NCBI RefSeq assembly: GCF_003008615.1
Contig: NZ_CP027657.1
Location: 558,001-622,000, forward strand
Source of the DNA: Pseudomonas mendocina
GTDB lineage: Bacteria > Pseudomonadota > Gammaproteobacteria > Pseudomonadales > Pseudomonadaceae
Direction of reading: 5' to 3'
Length of the DNA stretch: 64,000 nt
The notes beneath the pieces are model-generated. The model was not told the DNA's origin, ran no database searches, and saw only the letters and a program-made list of their open reading frames with translations. The position numbers and the translations under genes are program-made. Each line of letters opens with the position of its first letter. Position 1 is the first letter of the stretch. This document shows positions 56,348 to 64,000 of this stretch, one piece after another.

Positions 56348-56575
56348 CGAACGACGACTCCCCATGTGAAACGCGGACACTCTCAGTGCGCCACCGGCAT
56401 CATCACCAGCAGCGTACGTAGGACAACGGGTTATAAAGCGGGTTTCTCGACACAACGCGAAATACACCAGCGCGCCGGTGATAAGGAGAAAGATGAGAAT
56501 CGCAGCCAGAGCGGCATTGACCAACAGGGCATAACAGACGCCCCAAGCAATGCCGCATAACACCCGACTCTTCAC
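56348..56575 (-). other. Short mucB-mucD spacer; open frame with one membrane-like segment, no mucC
   Basis: In P. aeruginosa a RseC-like mucC gene (about 150 aa with a Cys cluster and two membrane spans) sits between mucB and mucD. Here only 228 bp are present, too short for mucC. They hold a 76-codon extension in frame with mucD, starting at a GTG that abuts the mucB TGA. It carries one hydrophobic stretch (ALLVNAALAAILIFLLITGAL in part). No RseC Cys pattern is seen. It could be a leader, a fused N-terminal anchor of MucD, or degenerate sequence. Confidence 0.5.
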
Positions 56576-57523
56576 TCATTTGCTGGCCTGTGCAGGCACT
56601 CCGGCACGCATGGAAAGGGCAATACGCTCGGCGGTTCCCAATGGAATTTCGCCGACAACGGTAACCATGACCTCACCCGAATCAGTGCTCATACGACGCG
56701 ACACTGCAACAGTCGGCCCCAACTGGCTTCGCGCGTCGTCCACAACGCTGCCGTTCAAGGGCTCGAGGAATACCGAAAACCGCGCCAGGCCATCGCCATA
56801 CATCAGGTAGGCGACTTTCGCATCAGAGGATGGCAACTGCCGCAACTGAGCAGCATTAAGCGTGAAACCGGGAGGCAACCACTCCGAGCGCCAACTGCCT
56901 TCAGCCATGCTGTCGACCGCATGCAGGCGCACAGGGCGACAACGCGAGCTGGGCTGCACGTCGCTGGAATCAGGCGCCACAACATTCAACTGGGCGAACT
57001 GGAAACGCTCCAGAAGCTGGCCTCGCTCATTGAGCAACAAGGATTTCAGCGGCAGCCCCGTCTCGCGATCCAGATGCAGTTCGAAGCCATAACGATGCTG
57101 ATCCTTGGGCTCCAATACCAGAACCACGGCTGCACGGCCTGCGATGCGAGACTGTCCCGCGACACGTATGTCGTACCAGTTACTCAGTTGTTCTGCATCG
57201 AGATGGCGTGCCGGCCAAGCTTGCCCTTCGCTGACCTGGTCGGCCAACGCACCGCTTACGCACTGCGCTTGTCCGTCGACCTTGAGCACTTCCTGCGCAG
57301 GGCCATCGAGTTGCAGAAGGCGCTCGCGAATTTCGCCCCCCTCCCCCACTCGATGCCAGATGCCGTGAGTGGAAAAACTGCCATTACGCTCGTAGATGAA
57401 AGTGCCCTGAAAGCTCTGTTGACGCTCCGCATCTGCGAGGCGCTTGAGCCAGTCCTGCACCTCAGTGGCGTGCACCGGCATAGCCAGCAAGCCACTGAGC
57501 AGACAGAGAGGGATCGCGCGCAT
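56576..57523 (-). CDS. mucB: Sigma-factor AlgU regulatory protein MucB (RseB-like)
   Basis: The 315-residue periplasmic protein has a signal peptide (MRAIPLCLLSGLLAMPVHA/TEV), a large N-terminal LolA-like domain (WLKRLADAERQQSFQGTFIYERNG in part) and a smaller C-terminal domain (VVDDARSQLGPTVAVSRRM). It binds the periplasmic part of MucA and shields it from proteolysis. It follows mucA by 8 nt. Confidence 0.97.
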   Translation of the reverse strand: MRAIPLCLLSGLLAMPVHATEVQDWLKRLADAERQQSFQGTFIYERNGSFSTHGIWHRVGEGGEIRERLLQLDGPAQEVLKVDGQAQCVSGALADQVSEGQAWPARHLDAEQLSNWYDIRVAGQSRIAGRAAVVLVLEPKDQHRYGFELHLDRETGLPLKSLLLNERGQLLERFQFAQLNVVAPDSSDVQPSSRCRPVRLHAVDSMAEGSWRSEWLPPGFTLNAAQLRQLPSSDAKVAYLMYGDGLARFSVFLEPLNGSVVDDARSQLGPTVAVSRRMSTDSGEVMVTVVGEIPLGTAERIALSMRAGVPAQASK

Positions 57524-57531
57524 GTGATTCC

Positions 57532-58104
57532 TTAGCGATTTTCCAGGCTGGCAGCTCGTGCGTAAGGTAGAGCGGTCTCACCGGCACCCATGACCGCTTG
57601 CTGTGCATGCTGGCGCAGGTAAGTCGGCAGGCGCTGTTCGTGCCAGCTTGCAGTACCGGGCTCGGCGGCCTCGCTGACTTCTTCGCTGCTGTTGTAGCCG
57701 GCGAGCAGTGCAGGCCCCTGCACTTGCGGCACAGAGATTACCGGAGAAGTCGTTTGCTGGGCCAGTTGCGCGCCGTTCAGGTCATCCTGGTTGTACAGAC
57801 GTACGCCTGCCAGCACGGCAACAGTCACCGAAGCTGCGACCGCTACACGCCCGACACTGCGCCACATCGGCGTCTTGCGAGCGGGTGCAGCCTCGTCAGC
57901 CAGCGCCGCGGAAACCGCAGAAGCGATGTCTAGCTGCGGCACCAGCAACTCACGGTGCATGGCTGCCCGGGCGACCTGATAACGCGACCAGGTGCCACGC
58001 AACTCGCCATTCTCACTGGCTGCAAGCACACGCCGCAGCTCCAGTTCGTCCGCTTCGTTATCCATCACCGCGGACAGCGATTCCTGCAGGGTTTCACGAC
58101 TCAT
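57532..58104 (-). CDS. mucA: Anti-sigma factor MucA, full length
   Basis: The 190-residue product has an N-terminal sigma-binding domain (MSRETLQESLSAVMDNEADE), one membrane span at about 83-104 (VAVAASVTVAVLAGV) and a periplasmic C-terminal domain ending YARAASLENR. No mucA22-like truncation is present, so AlgU should be under normal control. It holds AlgU inactive until stress proteolysis. It lies 30 nt after algU. Confidence 0.97.
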   Translation of the reverse strand: MSRETLQESLSAVMDNEADELELRRVLAASENGELRGTWSRYQVARAAMHRELLVPQLDIASAVSAALADEAAPARKTPMWRSVGRVAVAASVTVAVLAGVRLYNQDDLNGAQLAQQTTSPVISVPQVQGPALLAGYNSSEEVSEAAEPGTASWHEQRLPTYLRQHAQQAVMGAGETALPYARAASLENR

Positions 58105-58134
58105 GGTGTTCCTCTCTTGGCTGTCGCCGCTGCC

Positions 58135-58716
58135 TTAGGCTTCCTGCAACAGAGGTTGCAGGGACTTATCAATTGCCTCACGCGCACGGAAGATCCGCGA
58201 ACGCACCGTACCAACCGGACACTGCATGACGCTAGCGATGTCCTCATAACTCAGACCTTCAAACTCACGCAAGGTCAGAGCCGTACGCAAATCATCCGGC
58301 AGCTGGGCGATGGTTCGATGCACAGTCGCCTCGATCTCGTCGCGCAGCAATGCCCGTTCCGGTGACTCGATGTCCTTGAGGGCATGGTCGCCGTCATAGA
58401 ACTCCGCGTCATCGCTACTGACATCACTATCTGGCGGCCGCCGACCGCGGGACACCAGGTAGTTCTTCGCCGTGTTGATGGCGATGCGGTACAGCCATGT
58501 ATAGAACGCGCTGTCACCGCGAAAGTTTCCAAGCGCTCGATAGGCTTTTACGAACGCCTCTTGAGCGACATCCTGAGCCTCGTGAGTGTCGTGCACGAAT
58601 CGCACGATCAAACCGAGGATCTTGTGCTGATACTTCAGCACCAACAGATCGAAGGCACGCTTGTCACCACGCTGCACTCGCTCGACCAGCTGCTGATCAT
58701 CTTCCTGGGTTAGCAT
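58135..58716 (-). CDS. algU: RNA polymerase sigma factor AlgU (sigma-22/RpoE-like)
   Basis: The 193-residue ECF sigma factor has region 2 (DLLVLKYQHKILGLIVRFVHD in part; DVAQEAFVKAYRALGNFRGDSAFYTWLYRIAIN in part) and region 4 (REFEGLSYEDIASVMQCPVGTVRSRIFRAR in part). It directs the envelope-stress and alginate regulon. It heads the algU-mucA-mucB-mucD operon and is divergent from nadB. Confidence 0.98.
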   Translation of the reverse strand: MLTQEDDQQLVERVQRGDKRAFDLLVLKYQHKILGLIVRFVHDTHEAQDVAQEAFVKAYRALGNFRGDSAFYTWLYRIAINTAKNYLVSRGRRPPDSDVSSDDAEFYDGDHALKDIESPERALLRDEIEATVHRTIAQLPDDLRTALTLREFEGLSYEDIASVMQCPVGTVRSRIFRAREAIDKSLQPLLQEA

Positions 58717-58970
58717 GCACTCTCCTCGTTACGCTTGGAGGAGGCTTGCGCCCGAAAGCGAATCAGCTTGCCAAGATAGACTCGGGCCTTACGCAAAAGT
58801 TCTCCCCTCCAAGCAAGCTTCCCGCAGAGTTTTCTTCCCTCTGCCCGGAACGGCACGAGCGGAACCTCTCCACTCGAGCAAATAATCTTATCGCTGCTCA
58901 TTTTCCACACCCTCCGCTGACTTCAGATGCAGGCACGCGCAAGCGCTCTCCCTTATATGGGCGACCCTGT

Positions 58971-58997
58971 ATGGAACCTTAAAGACTAAGAAAGTTC
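58971..58997 (-). promoter_or_regulatory. Candidate AlgU-dependent promoter upstream of algU
   Basis: On the minus strand GAACTT (58992-58997) is a perfect AlgU/RpoE -35 element. 16 nt later TCCAT (58971-58975) is only a partial match to the -10 (TCnnA). It lies about 255 nt before the algU start, consistent with autoregulation as in P. aeruginosa, but the long leader and weak -10 leave doubt. Confidence 0.45.
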
Positions 58998-59020
58998 CCG
59001 AGCACCACGGTCGGTCATAA

Positions 59021-59159
59021 GAGTCTGTTCAGGAGCTTGCGAGCTAGAGCCCTACAAGGCGAAACGATCAAGGGCGCGGAGTTTACGAGCTGTAAATGAG
59101 CAGTCCGAGATTGTTTTCAACGCAGTAGGGCCGACGCGCAGCAGATCCTGATCCGGCTC
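59021..59159. mobile_element. 139-bp fold-back/MITE-like element between algU and nadB
   Basis: The ends GAGTCTGTTCAGGAGCT (59021-59037) and the complement of AGATCCTGATCCGGCTC (59143-59159) match at 13-14 of 17 positions. The inner arms around GCCCTAC also pair, and the centre TTTAC-GAGCT-GTAAA forms a hairpin, so the whole segment is a long imperfect palindrome. It contains a 27-bp core (59076-59102) shared with the element at 45196-45394. No coding content. It lies in the 507-bp algU-nadB gap, which otherwise shows only the algU promoter region. Confidence 0.68.
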
Positions 59160-59223
59160 TGGCTGGCTATTGTGCCGCTGCCCCTCTCTATATACTAGGG
59201 CTCGCTTTCACGCGGAACTCGAC

Positions 59224-60855
59224 ATGAGCCAACATTTCCAGCACGACGTTCTGGTCATCGGCAGCGGCGCCGCTGGCCTGACCCTCGCCCTCACTCTTCC
59301 TCCCCATTTGCGCATCGCGGTTCTGAGCAAAGGCAACCTGGCCAACGGCTCGACCTACTGGGCGCAAGGTGGTGTAGCAGCCGTACTGGATGACACCGAC
59401 ACGGTGGAATCCCACGTTGCCGATACCCTCGATGCCGGCGCCGGCCTGTGCCGTGAAGATGCCGCCCGTTTCACCGTGGAGCACAGCCGCGAGGCTATCC
59501 AGTGGCTGATCGACCAGGGCGTCCCCTTCACCCGTGACGATGAGACAGCGCGCGAGGATGGCGGCTTCGAATTCCACCTGACCCGCGAGGGCGGCCATAG
59601 CCATCGACGCATCATTCACGCAGCCGATGCTACGGGTGCAGCGATCTTCAATACCCTGCTGGAACAGGCTCGCCAACGCCCGAACATCGAGCTGTTGGAA
59701 CAACGTGTGGCGGTCGATCTGATCACCGAGCGCAAGCTCGGCCTGGACGGTGATCGCTGCCTGGGCGCCTACGTGCTGGATCGTGCCCGCGGCGAAGTGG
59801 ATACCTTCGGCGCCCGTTTCGTGATTCTTGCCACTGGCGGCGCGGCCAAGGTCTACCTCTACACCAGCAATCCGGACGGTGCTTGTGGCGATGGCATCGC
59901 CATGGCCTGGCGCGCCGGTTGTCGCGTGGGCAACCTGGAATTCAACCAGTTCCACCCCACCTGCCTGTACCACCCGCAGGCCAAGAGCTTTCTGGTCACC
60001 GAGGCAGTTCGCGGCGAAGGCGGCCTGCTCAAACTGCCGAACGGCGAACGCTTCATGCAACGTTTCGACGAGCGCGCCGAGCTGGCGCCACGCGATATCG
60101 TCGCTCGCGCCATCGACCACGAGATGAAGCGCCTGGGCATCGACTGCGTCTATCTCGACATCAGCCACAAGCCGGCCGACTTCGTCAAAAGCCACTTCCC
60201 CACCGTTTACGAACGCTGCCTGGGCTTCGGCATCGACATCACTAAACAAGCCATTCCCGTGGTACCCGCGGCGCACTATACCTGCGGCGGCGTGGTGGTC
60301 GACCAGCACGGGCGCACCGATGTGCCAGGCTTGTATGCCATCGGAGAAACCAGCTTCACCGGCCTGCACGGCGCCAACCGCATGGCCAGCAACTCGCTGC
60401 TCGAATGCTTCGTCTACGCCCGCTCGGCCTGTGCCGACATCGTCGCCCAACTCGATAGCATCAGCGCCCCGAGCGACCTACCGCAATGGGACGCCAGCCA
60501 GGTGACGGACTCGGACGAGGACGTGATCATCGCCCACAACTGGGATGAGCTGCGTCGTTTCATGTGGGACTACGTAGGCATCGTGCGTACCAACAAGCGC
60601 CTGCAGCGCGCCCAGCACCGCGTACGCCTGCTGCTGGACGAGATCGACGAGTTCTATTCGAACTACAAGGTCAGCCGGGATTTGATCGAACTACGCAACC
60701 TGGCTCTCGTGGCCGAACTGATGATCAGCTCGGCCATGCAGCGCCATGAAAGCCGTGGCCTGCATTACACCTTGGACTACCCCGAGCAGCTGGCCGAAGC
60801 CCGCGATACTATTCTGACCCCGACGCCTCTGGCTCAGCCCAGCGTCGCCTGCTGA
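59224..60855 (+). CDS. nadB: L-aspartate oxidase
   Basis: The ATG at 59224 ([20 protein letters not shown]) gives 543 residues. FAD-binding GSGAAG is at about 13-18; the substrate site includes [14 protein letters not shown], the conserved HPTCLY and [16 protein letters not shown] in part. A helical C-terminal domain follows ([25 protein letters not shown] in part). It oxidises L-aspartate to iminoaspartate in NAD synthesis. The 3' end overlaps the convergent YgfX-like gene by 47 nt. Confidence 0.98.
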   Translation: MSQHFQHDVLVIGSGAAGLTLALTLPPHLRIAVLSKGNLANGSTYWAQGGVAAVLDDTDTVESHVADTLDAGAGLCREDAARFTVEHSREAIQWLIDQGVPFTRDDETAREDGGFEFHLTREGGHSHRRIIHAADATGAAIFNTLLEQARQRPNIELLEQRVAVDLITERKLGLDGDRCLGAYVLDRARGEVDTFGARFVILATGGAAKVYLYTSNPDGACGDGIAMAWRAGCRVGNLEFNQFHPTCLYHPQAKSFLVTEAVRGEGGLLKLPNGERFMQRFDERAELAPRDIVARAIDHEMKRLGIDCVYLDISHKPADFVKSHFPTVYERCLGFGIDITKQAIPVVPAAHYTCGGVVVDQHGRTDVPGLYAIGETSFTGLHGANRMASNSLLECFVYARSACADIVAQLDSISAPSDLPQWDASQVTDSDEDVIIAHNWDELRRFMWDYVGIVRTNKRLQRAQHRVRLLLDEIDEFYSNYKVSRDLIELRNLALVAELMISSAMQRHESRGLHYTLDYPEQLAEARDTILTPTPLAQPSVAC

Positions 60856-61276
60856 ATTTCAGGCGCAAGCGCAGGCGTCGATGCTGCTCGGGCGCCAGCG
60901 CATCGCGGGCAATGCACAGCCCGCGACCGAAACGTTGTCCCGGCAAGCGAAAACGCAGCACCACAGCAAGCGGCAAGGCCAGGCTATCGGGAAGCAGCTG
61001 CACCGACTGCCAGCCATGCGCCTCGCTCCACAGCTGCCAGCCCGACGCGTCGCGACGCAGGCCGGTGAAGGCTTGCGCCGACGACAACAGGATATGCCGC
61101 GGCAACACCCAGGCGGCATGCACCAGGCACACGGCTAGCGACAGCAGTTTCGACCAGAGGGGAATGTCGGCCAGCCAGGGCGCCAGCAAGGCCAGCGCCA
61201 GAACCGAAAGATAGAGCCTCAGCAGCGCGCGGGACGGCTGCCAACGGCACTCGAAGACATCATTGCGGCTGGACAC
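60809..61276 (-). CDS. YgfX-family membrane protein
   Basis: The 155-residue product has two N-terminal membrane spans ([20 protein letters not shown] and [21 protein letters not shown] in part) and a compact domain rich in Arg ([13 protein letters not shown]). It is the usual partner of sdhE; the sdhE/ygfX pair corresponds to the cptB/cptA module in E. coli. It starts inside the sdhE 3' end (17-nt overlap), and its own 3' end runs 47 nt into nadB on the other strand. Confidence 0.85.
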   Translation of the reverse strand: MSSRNDVFECRWQPSRALLRLYLSVLALALLAPWLADIPLWSKLLSLAVCLVHAAWVLPRHILLSSAQAFTGLRRDASGWQLWSEAHGWQSVQLLPDSLALPLAVVLRFRLPGQRFGRGLCIARDALAPEQHRRLRLRLKFSRRRWAEPEASGSE

Positions 61277-61514
61277 GATCCAGGATCATGCGCACGATGT
61301 GGCGCAGGTCAGCATCCTCGGGTTCGCCGCGCTGCATGAACCAGCCGAACATGTCCTGATCCTCGCACTCCAGCAACTTGCGGTAGCGCGCCTGGTTCTC
61401 GGCATCCAGGGTCGGGTACACCTCCCTGACGAAAGGCACCAACAGGACGTCCAGCTCCAGCATGCCACGGCGGCTATGCCAGAACAGACGATTCAGTTCA
61501 CTTTGCTCAACCAT
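61260..61514 (-). CDS. sdhE: FAD assembly factor SdhE
   Basis: The ATG at 61514 ([22 protein letters not shown]) gives 84 residues with the family's RGMLE motif (16-20) and the acidic helical fold ([21 protein letters not shown] in part). It promotes covalent flavinylation of succinate dehydrogenase subunit A. A longer frame upstream is not used. It overlaps the YgfX-like gene. Confidence 0.95.
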   Translation of the reverse strand: MVEQSELNRLFWHSRRGMLELDVLLVPFVREVYPTLDAENQARYRKLLECEDQDMFGWFMQRGEPEDADLRHIVRMILDRVQPQ

Positions 61515-61659
61515 GCAACGCACTCCTCGAACGAGGGCGGCAGTATAACGGTGAATTGCTTCGCTGTTCACCGCGACGCTTTGCAATTGCGCTGACAAGG
61601 CCCTATCACGCCCTCTATGATGGCGCACCAGACTTATTCTCAGTGATACCACTTCTACC

Positions 61660-62601
61660 ATGGCCGATAGCGCGTACTTCACCCTCCTCGACCACGAAGG
61701 CCTGCTCGCCGTGCGCGGCGCAGACGCGGCCAAGTTTCTGCAGGGCCAAGTGACCTGCAACCTCAATTATCTGTCCCCGACACAATCGAGCCTTGGTGCC
61801 CGCTGCACGCCCAAGGGCCGCATGCTGTCGAGCTTCCGCATCGTTGCGGTAGAGGGCGGTTACCTGCTCGCCATGGATCGCGAATTGATCGCCTCGCAGC
61901 AGGCCGATCTGCAGAAATACGCCGTGTTCTCCAAATCCAAACTGAGCGACGAAAGCCAGGACTGGATACGCTTCGGCCTCGCGGGCGGCGACGCCGTGCT
62001 GAATGAGCTCGGCCTGCAACTGGGCGATGCCAGTGACTCGCTAAGCAGCGCCGGCCAGTTGCTGGCGGTACGCCTGAGCGATGGCCGTGCCGAACTCTGG
62101 GCACCAGCGACCGAGGCCTCACGCCTGCAGAGCCACCTGGCGGCCCATCTGCCACAAGCGCCACTGAACGACTGGTTGCTGGCTCAGGTTCGTGCCGGTG
62201 TAGGCCAGGTGTTCGGCGCCACCCGTGAGCTGTTCATCCCACAGATGATCAACCTGCAAGCCCTGGGCGGCGTGAGCTTCAAGAAAGGCTGCTACACCGG
62301 CCAGGAAATCGTCGCGCGCATGCAGTACCTCGGCAAGCTCAAGCGCCGCCTGCAGCGCCTGCGTCTGGTCGCTGCAGAGCTACCGGCCATCGGTGTCGAA
62401 TTGTTCTCCCCGGTGCATGGCTCCAGCGTTGGCGAAGTGGTACTGGCGGCCCAAGCCGGCGACGCAGTCGAACTGCTCGCAGTGCTGCAGGAAGACGCCG
62501 TGAACGACGGCCGCATTCATCTCGGCAGCAGTGAAGGCCCGACGCTGACCCTACTCGATCTGCCTTACCAGCTGGATGCCGACAAGGAAATCCAGCGCTG
62601 A
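61660..62601 (+). CDS. ygfZ: Folate-binding protein YgfZ (Fe-S cluster maintenance)
   Basis: The 313-residue product has the GcvT-like fold, N-terminal [10 protein letters not shown] and the signature KGCYTGQE at 209-216 that includes the functional Cys. It uses folate to support Fe-S enzymes such as MiaB. It is divergent from sdhE, 145 bp away. Confidence 0.95.
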   Translation: MADSAYFTLLDHEGLLAVRGADAAKFLQGQVTCNLNYLSPTQSSLGARCTPKGRMLSSFRIVAVEGGYLLAMDRELIASQQADLQKYAVFSKSKLSDESQDWIRFGLAGGDAVLNELGLQLGDASDSLSSAGQLLAVRLSDGRAELWAPATEASRLQSHLAAHLPQAPLNDWLLAQVRAGVGQVFGATRELFIPQMINLQALGGVSFKKGCYTGQEIVARMQYLGKLKRRLQRLRLVAAELPAIGVELFSPVHGSSVGEVVLAAQAGDAVELLAVLQEDAVNDGRIHLGSSEGPTLTLLDLPYQLDADKEIQR

Positions 62602-62647
62602 CTAAACTTCCCTGGCGCCACACCGGATCGCCTAAGAGAGCCACTTC

Positions 62648-63484
62648 ATGAGCAAGCTTGCCGAAAAAGTCCAACAGGATCTGATCCATGCCATCGAGAA
62701 CGATGAGCTGGTGCTGCCTACTCTTCCCGAGGTGGCGCTGAAGGTTCGTGAGGCAGCGGAAGACCCGGACGTGGGCATCCCGCAGATCAGCAAAGTGATC
62801 GGCAACGACGCCGCCCTCACTGCCCGCATCATCAAGGTGGTCAACAGCCCGCTGCTGCGCACCAACAAGGAAATCACCGACCTGCAGATGGCGGTCAGTC
62901 GTCTGGGCATCAATTACACCTGCAACCTGGCGACCGGCCTGGCCATGGAACAGATGTTCCAGGCCACCAGTGACGTGGTCGACCGCAAGATGCGCGAAGT
63001 GTGGAACAAGAGCACCGAGATCGCCGGTATCTGCCACGTGCTGTGCCGTCACTACACTCGCCTCATGCCGGATCAGGCCACCCTCGCAGGCCTTGTGCAT
63101 CAGATCGGCGTGCTGCCGATTCTCACCTACGCCGAAGAACATAACGAGCTGCTGGCCGACTCCATCAGCCTCAACCATGTGATCGAGCAGATCCACCCGA
63201 TCATCGGCGACAAGATCCTGCGTACCTGGGAGTTCCCGGAGCCCATCGCCATCGTGCCCAGCCAGTACCTGGACTTCACCCGCGACTCGGCCAAGGTCGA
63301 TTACGTCGATATCGTCCAGGTCGCCACCCTGCAGAGCTACCTGGGCAGCGAGCACCCTTACACCCAGCTGGACTGGAGCAAGATTCCCGCCTTCGCCAAG
63401 CTCGGCCTCGATCCAAACGTCGATATGCAGGCCGACGAAGACCTGTCTGCTGCCATGGAAGCAGCGATGAGCATGCTGCAATAA
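62648..63484 (+). CDS. HDOD domain signalling protein
   Basis: The 278-residue product contains a single HDOD domain at about 17-215 (LPTLPEVALKVREAAEDPDVG; ITDLQMAVSRLGINYTCNLATGLAMEQMF in part; LAGLVHQIGVLPILTYAEEH). No GGDEF or EAL domain is attached. HDOD proteins are non-catalytic helical scaffolds in regulatory pathways. It is 46 bp after ygfZ on the same strand, so the two may be co-transcribed. Confidence 0.92.
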   Translation: MSKLAEKVQQDLIHAIENDELVLPTLPEVALKVREAAEDPDVGIPQISKVIGNDAALTARIIKVVNSPLLRTNKEITDLQMAVSRLGINYTCNLATGLAMEQMFQATSDVVDRKMREVWNKSTEIAGICHVLCRHYTRLMPDQATLAGLVHQIGVLPILTYAEEHNELLADSISLNHVIEQIHPIIGDKILRTWEFPEPIAIVPSQYLDFTRDSAKVDYVDIVQVATLQSYLGSEHPYTQLDWSKIPAFAKLGLDPNVDMQADEDLSAAMEAAMSMLQ

Positions 63485-63530
63485 AAGCGTCTCGCCACGG
63501 ACGGCAAAAATTGTCGGGAACAATGTTTGA

Positions 63531-63578
63531 CGTCGCTCCGCGACGGCCCGGAGGGTGATCTACAGGGATGTAGGTCAC
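63531..63578. repeat. Two adjacent hairpins after the HDOD gene
   Basis: CGTCGC-TCC-GCGACG (63531-63545) is a perfect dyad. GTGATCTACA-GGGA-TGTAGGTCAC (63555-63578) has one mismatch. They lie in the 138-bp gap before the solute-binding-protein gene, joined by CGGCCCGGAGGG-type sequence that recurs inside the MITE-like element near 45280. They may act as an attenuator or terminator; no T-tract is seen. Confidence 0.5.
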
Positions 63579-63622
63579 AAACTGCCTCCGCACTCGAGCC
63601 ATTCGCCTGAGGAAGTAGAGCC

Positions 63623-64000
63623 ATGCGTCTCACGCTTCTGTTGCTCATTCTGTTCGTCGGCAGCGCTCAGGCTGCTGACACGGTGCGTCTGACCAACGGT
63701 GAATGGCCGCCCTATCTGGGCGAGGATCTGCCACACCATGGCGTCGCCTCCCGTATCGTCGCCGAAGCCTTTGCCCTGCAGAACGTCGAAGTACAGTGGG
63801 AGTTCCACCCCTGGGCACGCTCGCTGAAGATGGCCGAACAGGGCACGCGCGATGGCAGCGCCGTCTGGCTTTCTAACCGCGAACGCGAGCAACGTTTCCA
63901 TATCAGCGATCCCGTGGTGGAAAGTGGCTACTACCTGTTCCACCGCAAGAATCGCCACTTCGACTGGAGCAGCATCGAGGATCTGCGTGGCCTGCGTATC
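63623..64000 (+). CDS. Periplasmic solute-binding protein, SBP_bac_3 type, 3' end outside the window
   Basis: The ATG at 63623 opens a 126-codon partial frame with a signal peptide (MRLTLLLLILFVGSAQA/ADT) and the SBP3 fold start (TVRLTNGEWPPYLGEDLPHHG; FHPWARSLKMAEQGTRDG). It is related in type to the orphan SBP at 9843-10592. The rest lies past the window end. Confidence 0.85.
   Translation, partial: MRLTLLLLILFVGSAQAADTVRLTNGEWPPYLGEDLPHHGVASRIVAEAFALQNVEVQWEFHPWARSLKMAEQGTRDGSAVWLSNREREQRFHISDPVVESGYYLFHRKNRHFDWSSIEDLRGLRI

Noticed and set aside
58710..58910. 66-codon minus-strand frame just upstream of algU
   Set aside because: Overlaps the algU start and leader, basic low-information sequence; more likely untranslated leader.

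Overview
The window looks like chromosomal DNA from a Pseudomonas sensu lato species. The clearest evidence is a minus-strand block with algU-mucA-mucB-mucD (48-59 kb), lepA-lepB-DUF4845-rnc-era-recO-pdxJ behind it, and nadB divergent from algU. The high G+C, the opgGH and cmoAB pairs, mnmC, pap (polyphosphate:AMP phosphotransferase) and dispersed pseudomonad-type palindromic repeats agree. The exact species cannot be named from sequence reading alone.

Layout. 0-7.3 kb: the tail of a FecR-type anti-sigma gene, an STN-containing TonB-dependent siderophore receptor, a frameshifted phytanoyl-CoA-dioxygenase-like gene, a less GC-rich stretch leading to an autotransporter with a TTG start, and the C-terminal stump of a short-chain dehydrogenase. 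7.3-16 kb: small regulator/enzyme modules (LysR with two overlapping SDR genes; a solute-binding protein; MerR with a quinone-oxidoreductase-like enzyme; DUF1329 with a small secreted protein; HxlR with an Old Yellow Enzyme relative). 16-17 kb: a scar where a metallo-hydrolase gene and an AraC gene have both lost their 5' ends. 17-25 kb: a same-direction series (LysE exporter, two overlapping LysR genes, GST, a PNPOx-FNR-ferredoxin fusion), then a thiolase and pap. 26-36 kb: mnmC, EamA exporter, UvrD-like helicase, LysR, MFS, GFA protein, a membrane diguanylate cyclase and cytochrome b561. 36-45 kb: opgGH, bglX, an ECF42-type sigma factor and YhhN. 45-48 kb: a MITE-like element, cmoAB and a LysR. 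48-64 kb: the essential gene blocks, nadB, ygfX/sdhE, ygfZ, an HDOD protein and the start of a solute-binding protein.

The most striking find is a pair of about 106-nt minus-strand small RNA genes (33846-33951 and 35362-35467). They are near-identical copies at a constant offset of 1516 nt, on either side of a GGDEF diguanylate cyclase gene. Each shows GGA triplets in hairpin loops, a Rho-independent terminator and, about 60-70 nt upstream of the inferred start, a shared dyad resembling a GacA upstream activating site. This is the architecture of RsmX/Y/Z RNAs that titrate RsmA/CsrA. One copy has lost one GGA loop while keeping its stem.

Other points of interest: no mucC in the muc operon; an 8-bp tandem repeat that frameshifts the metallo-hydrolase remnant; a 199-bp element with perfect 18-bp terminal inverted repeats just upstream of cmoA; a second fold-back element between algU and nadB sharing a 27-bp core with it; and several clean palindromic candidate operators for the LysR, MerR and HxlR modules. 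No rRNA, tRNA, CRISPR array, prophage or complete insertion sequence was seen.
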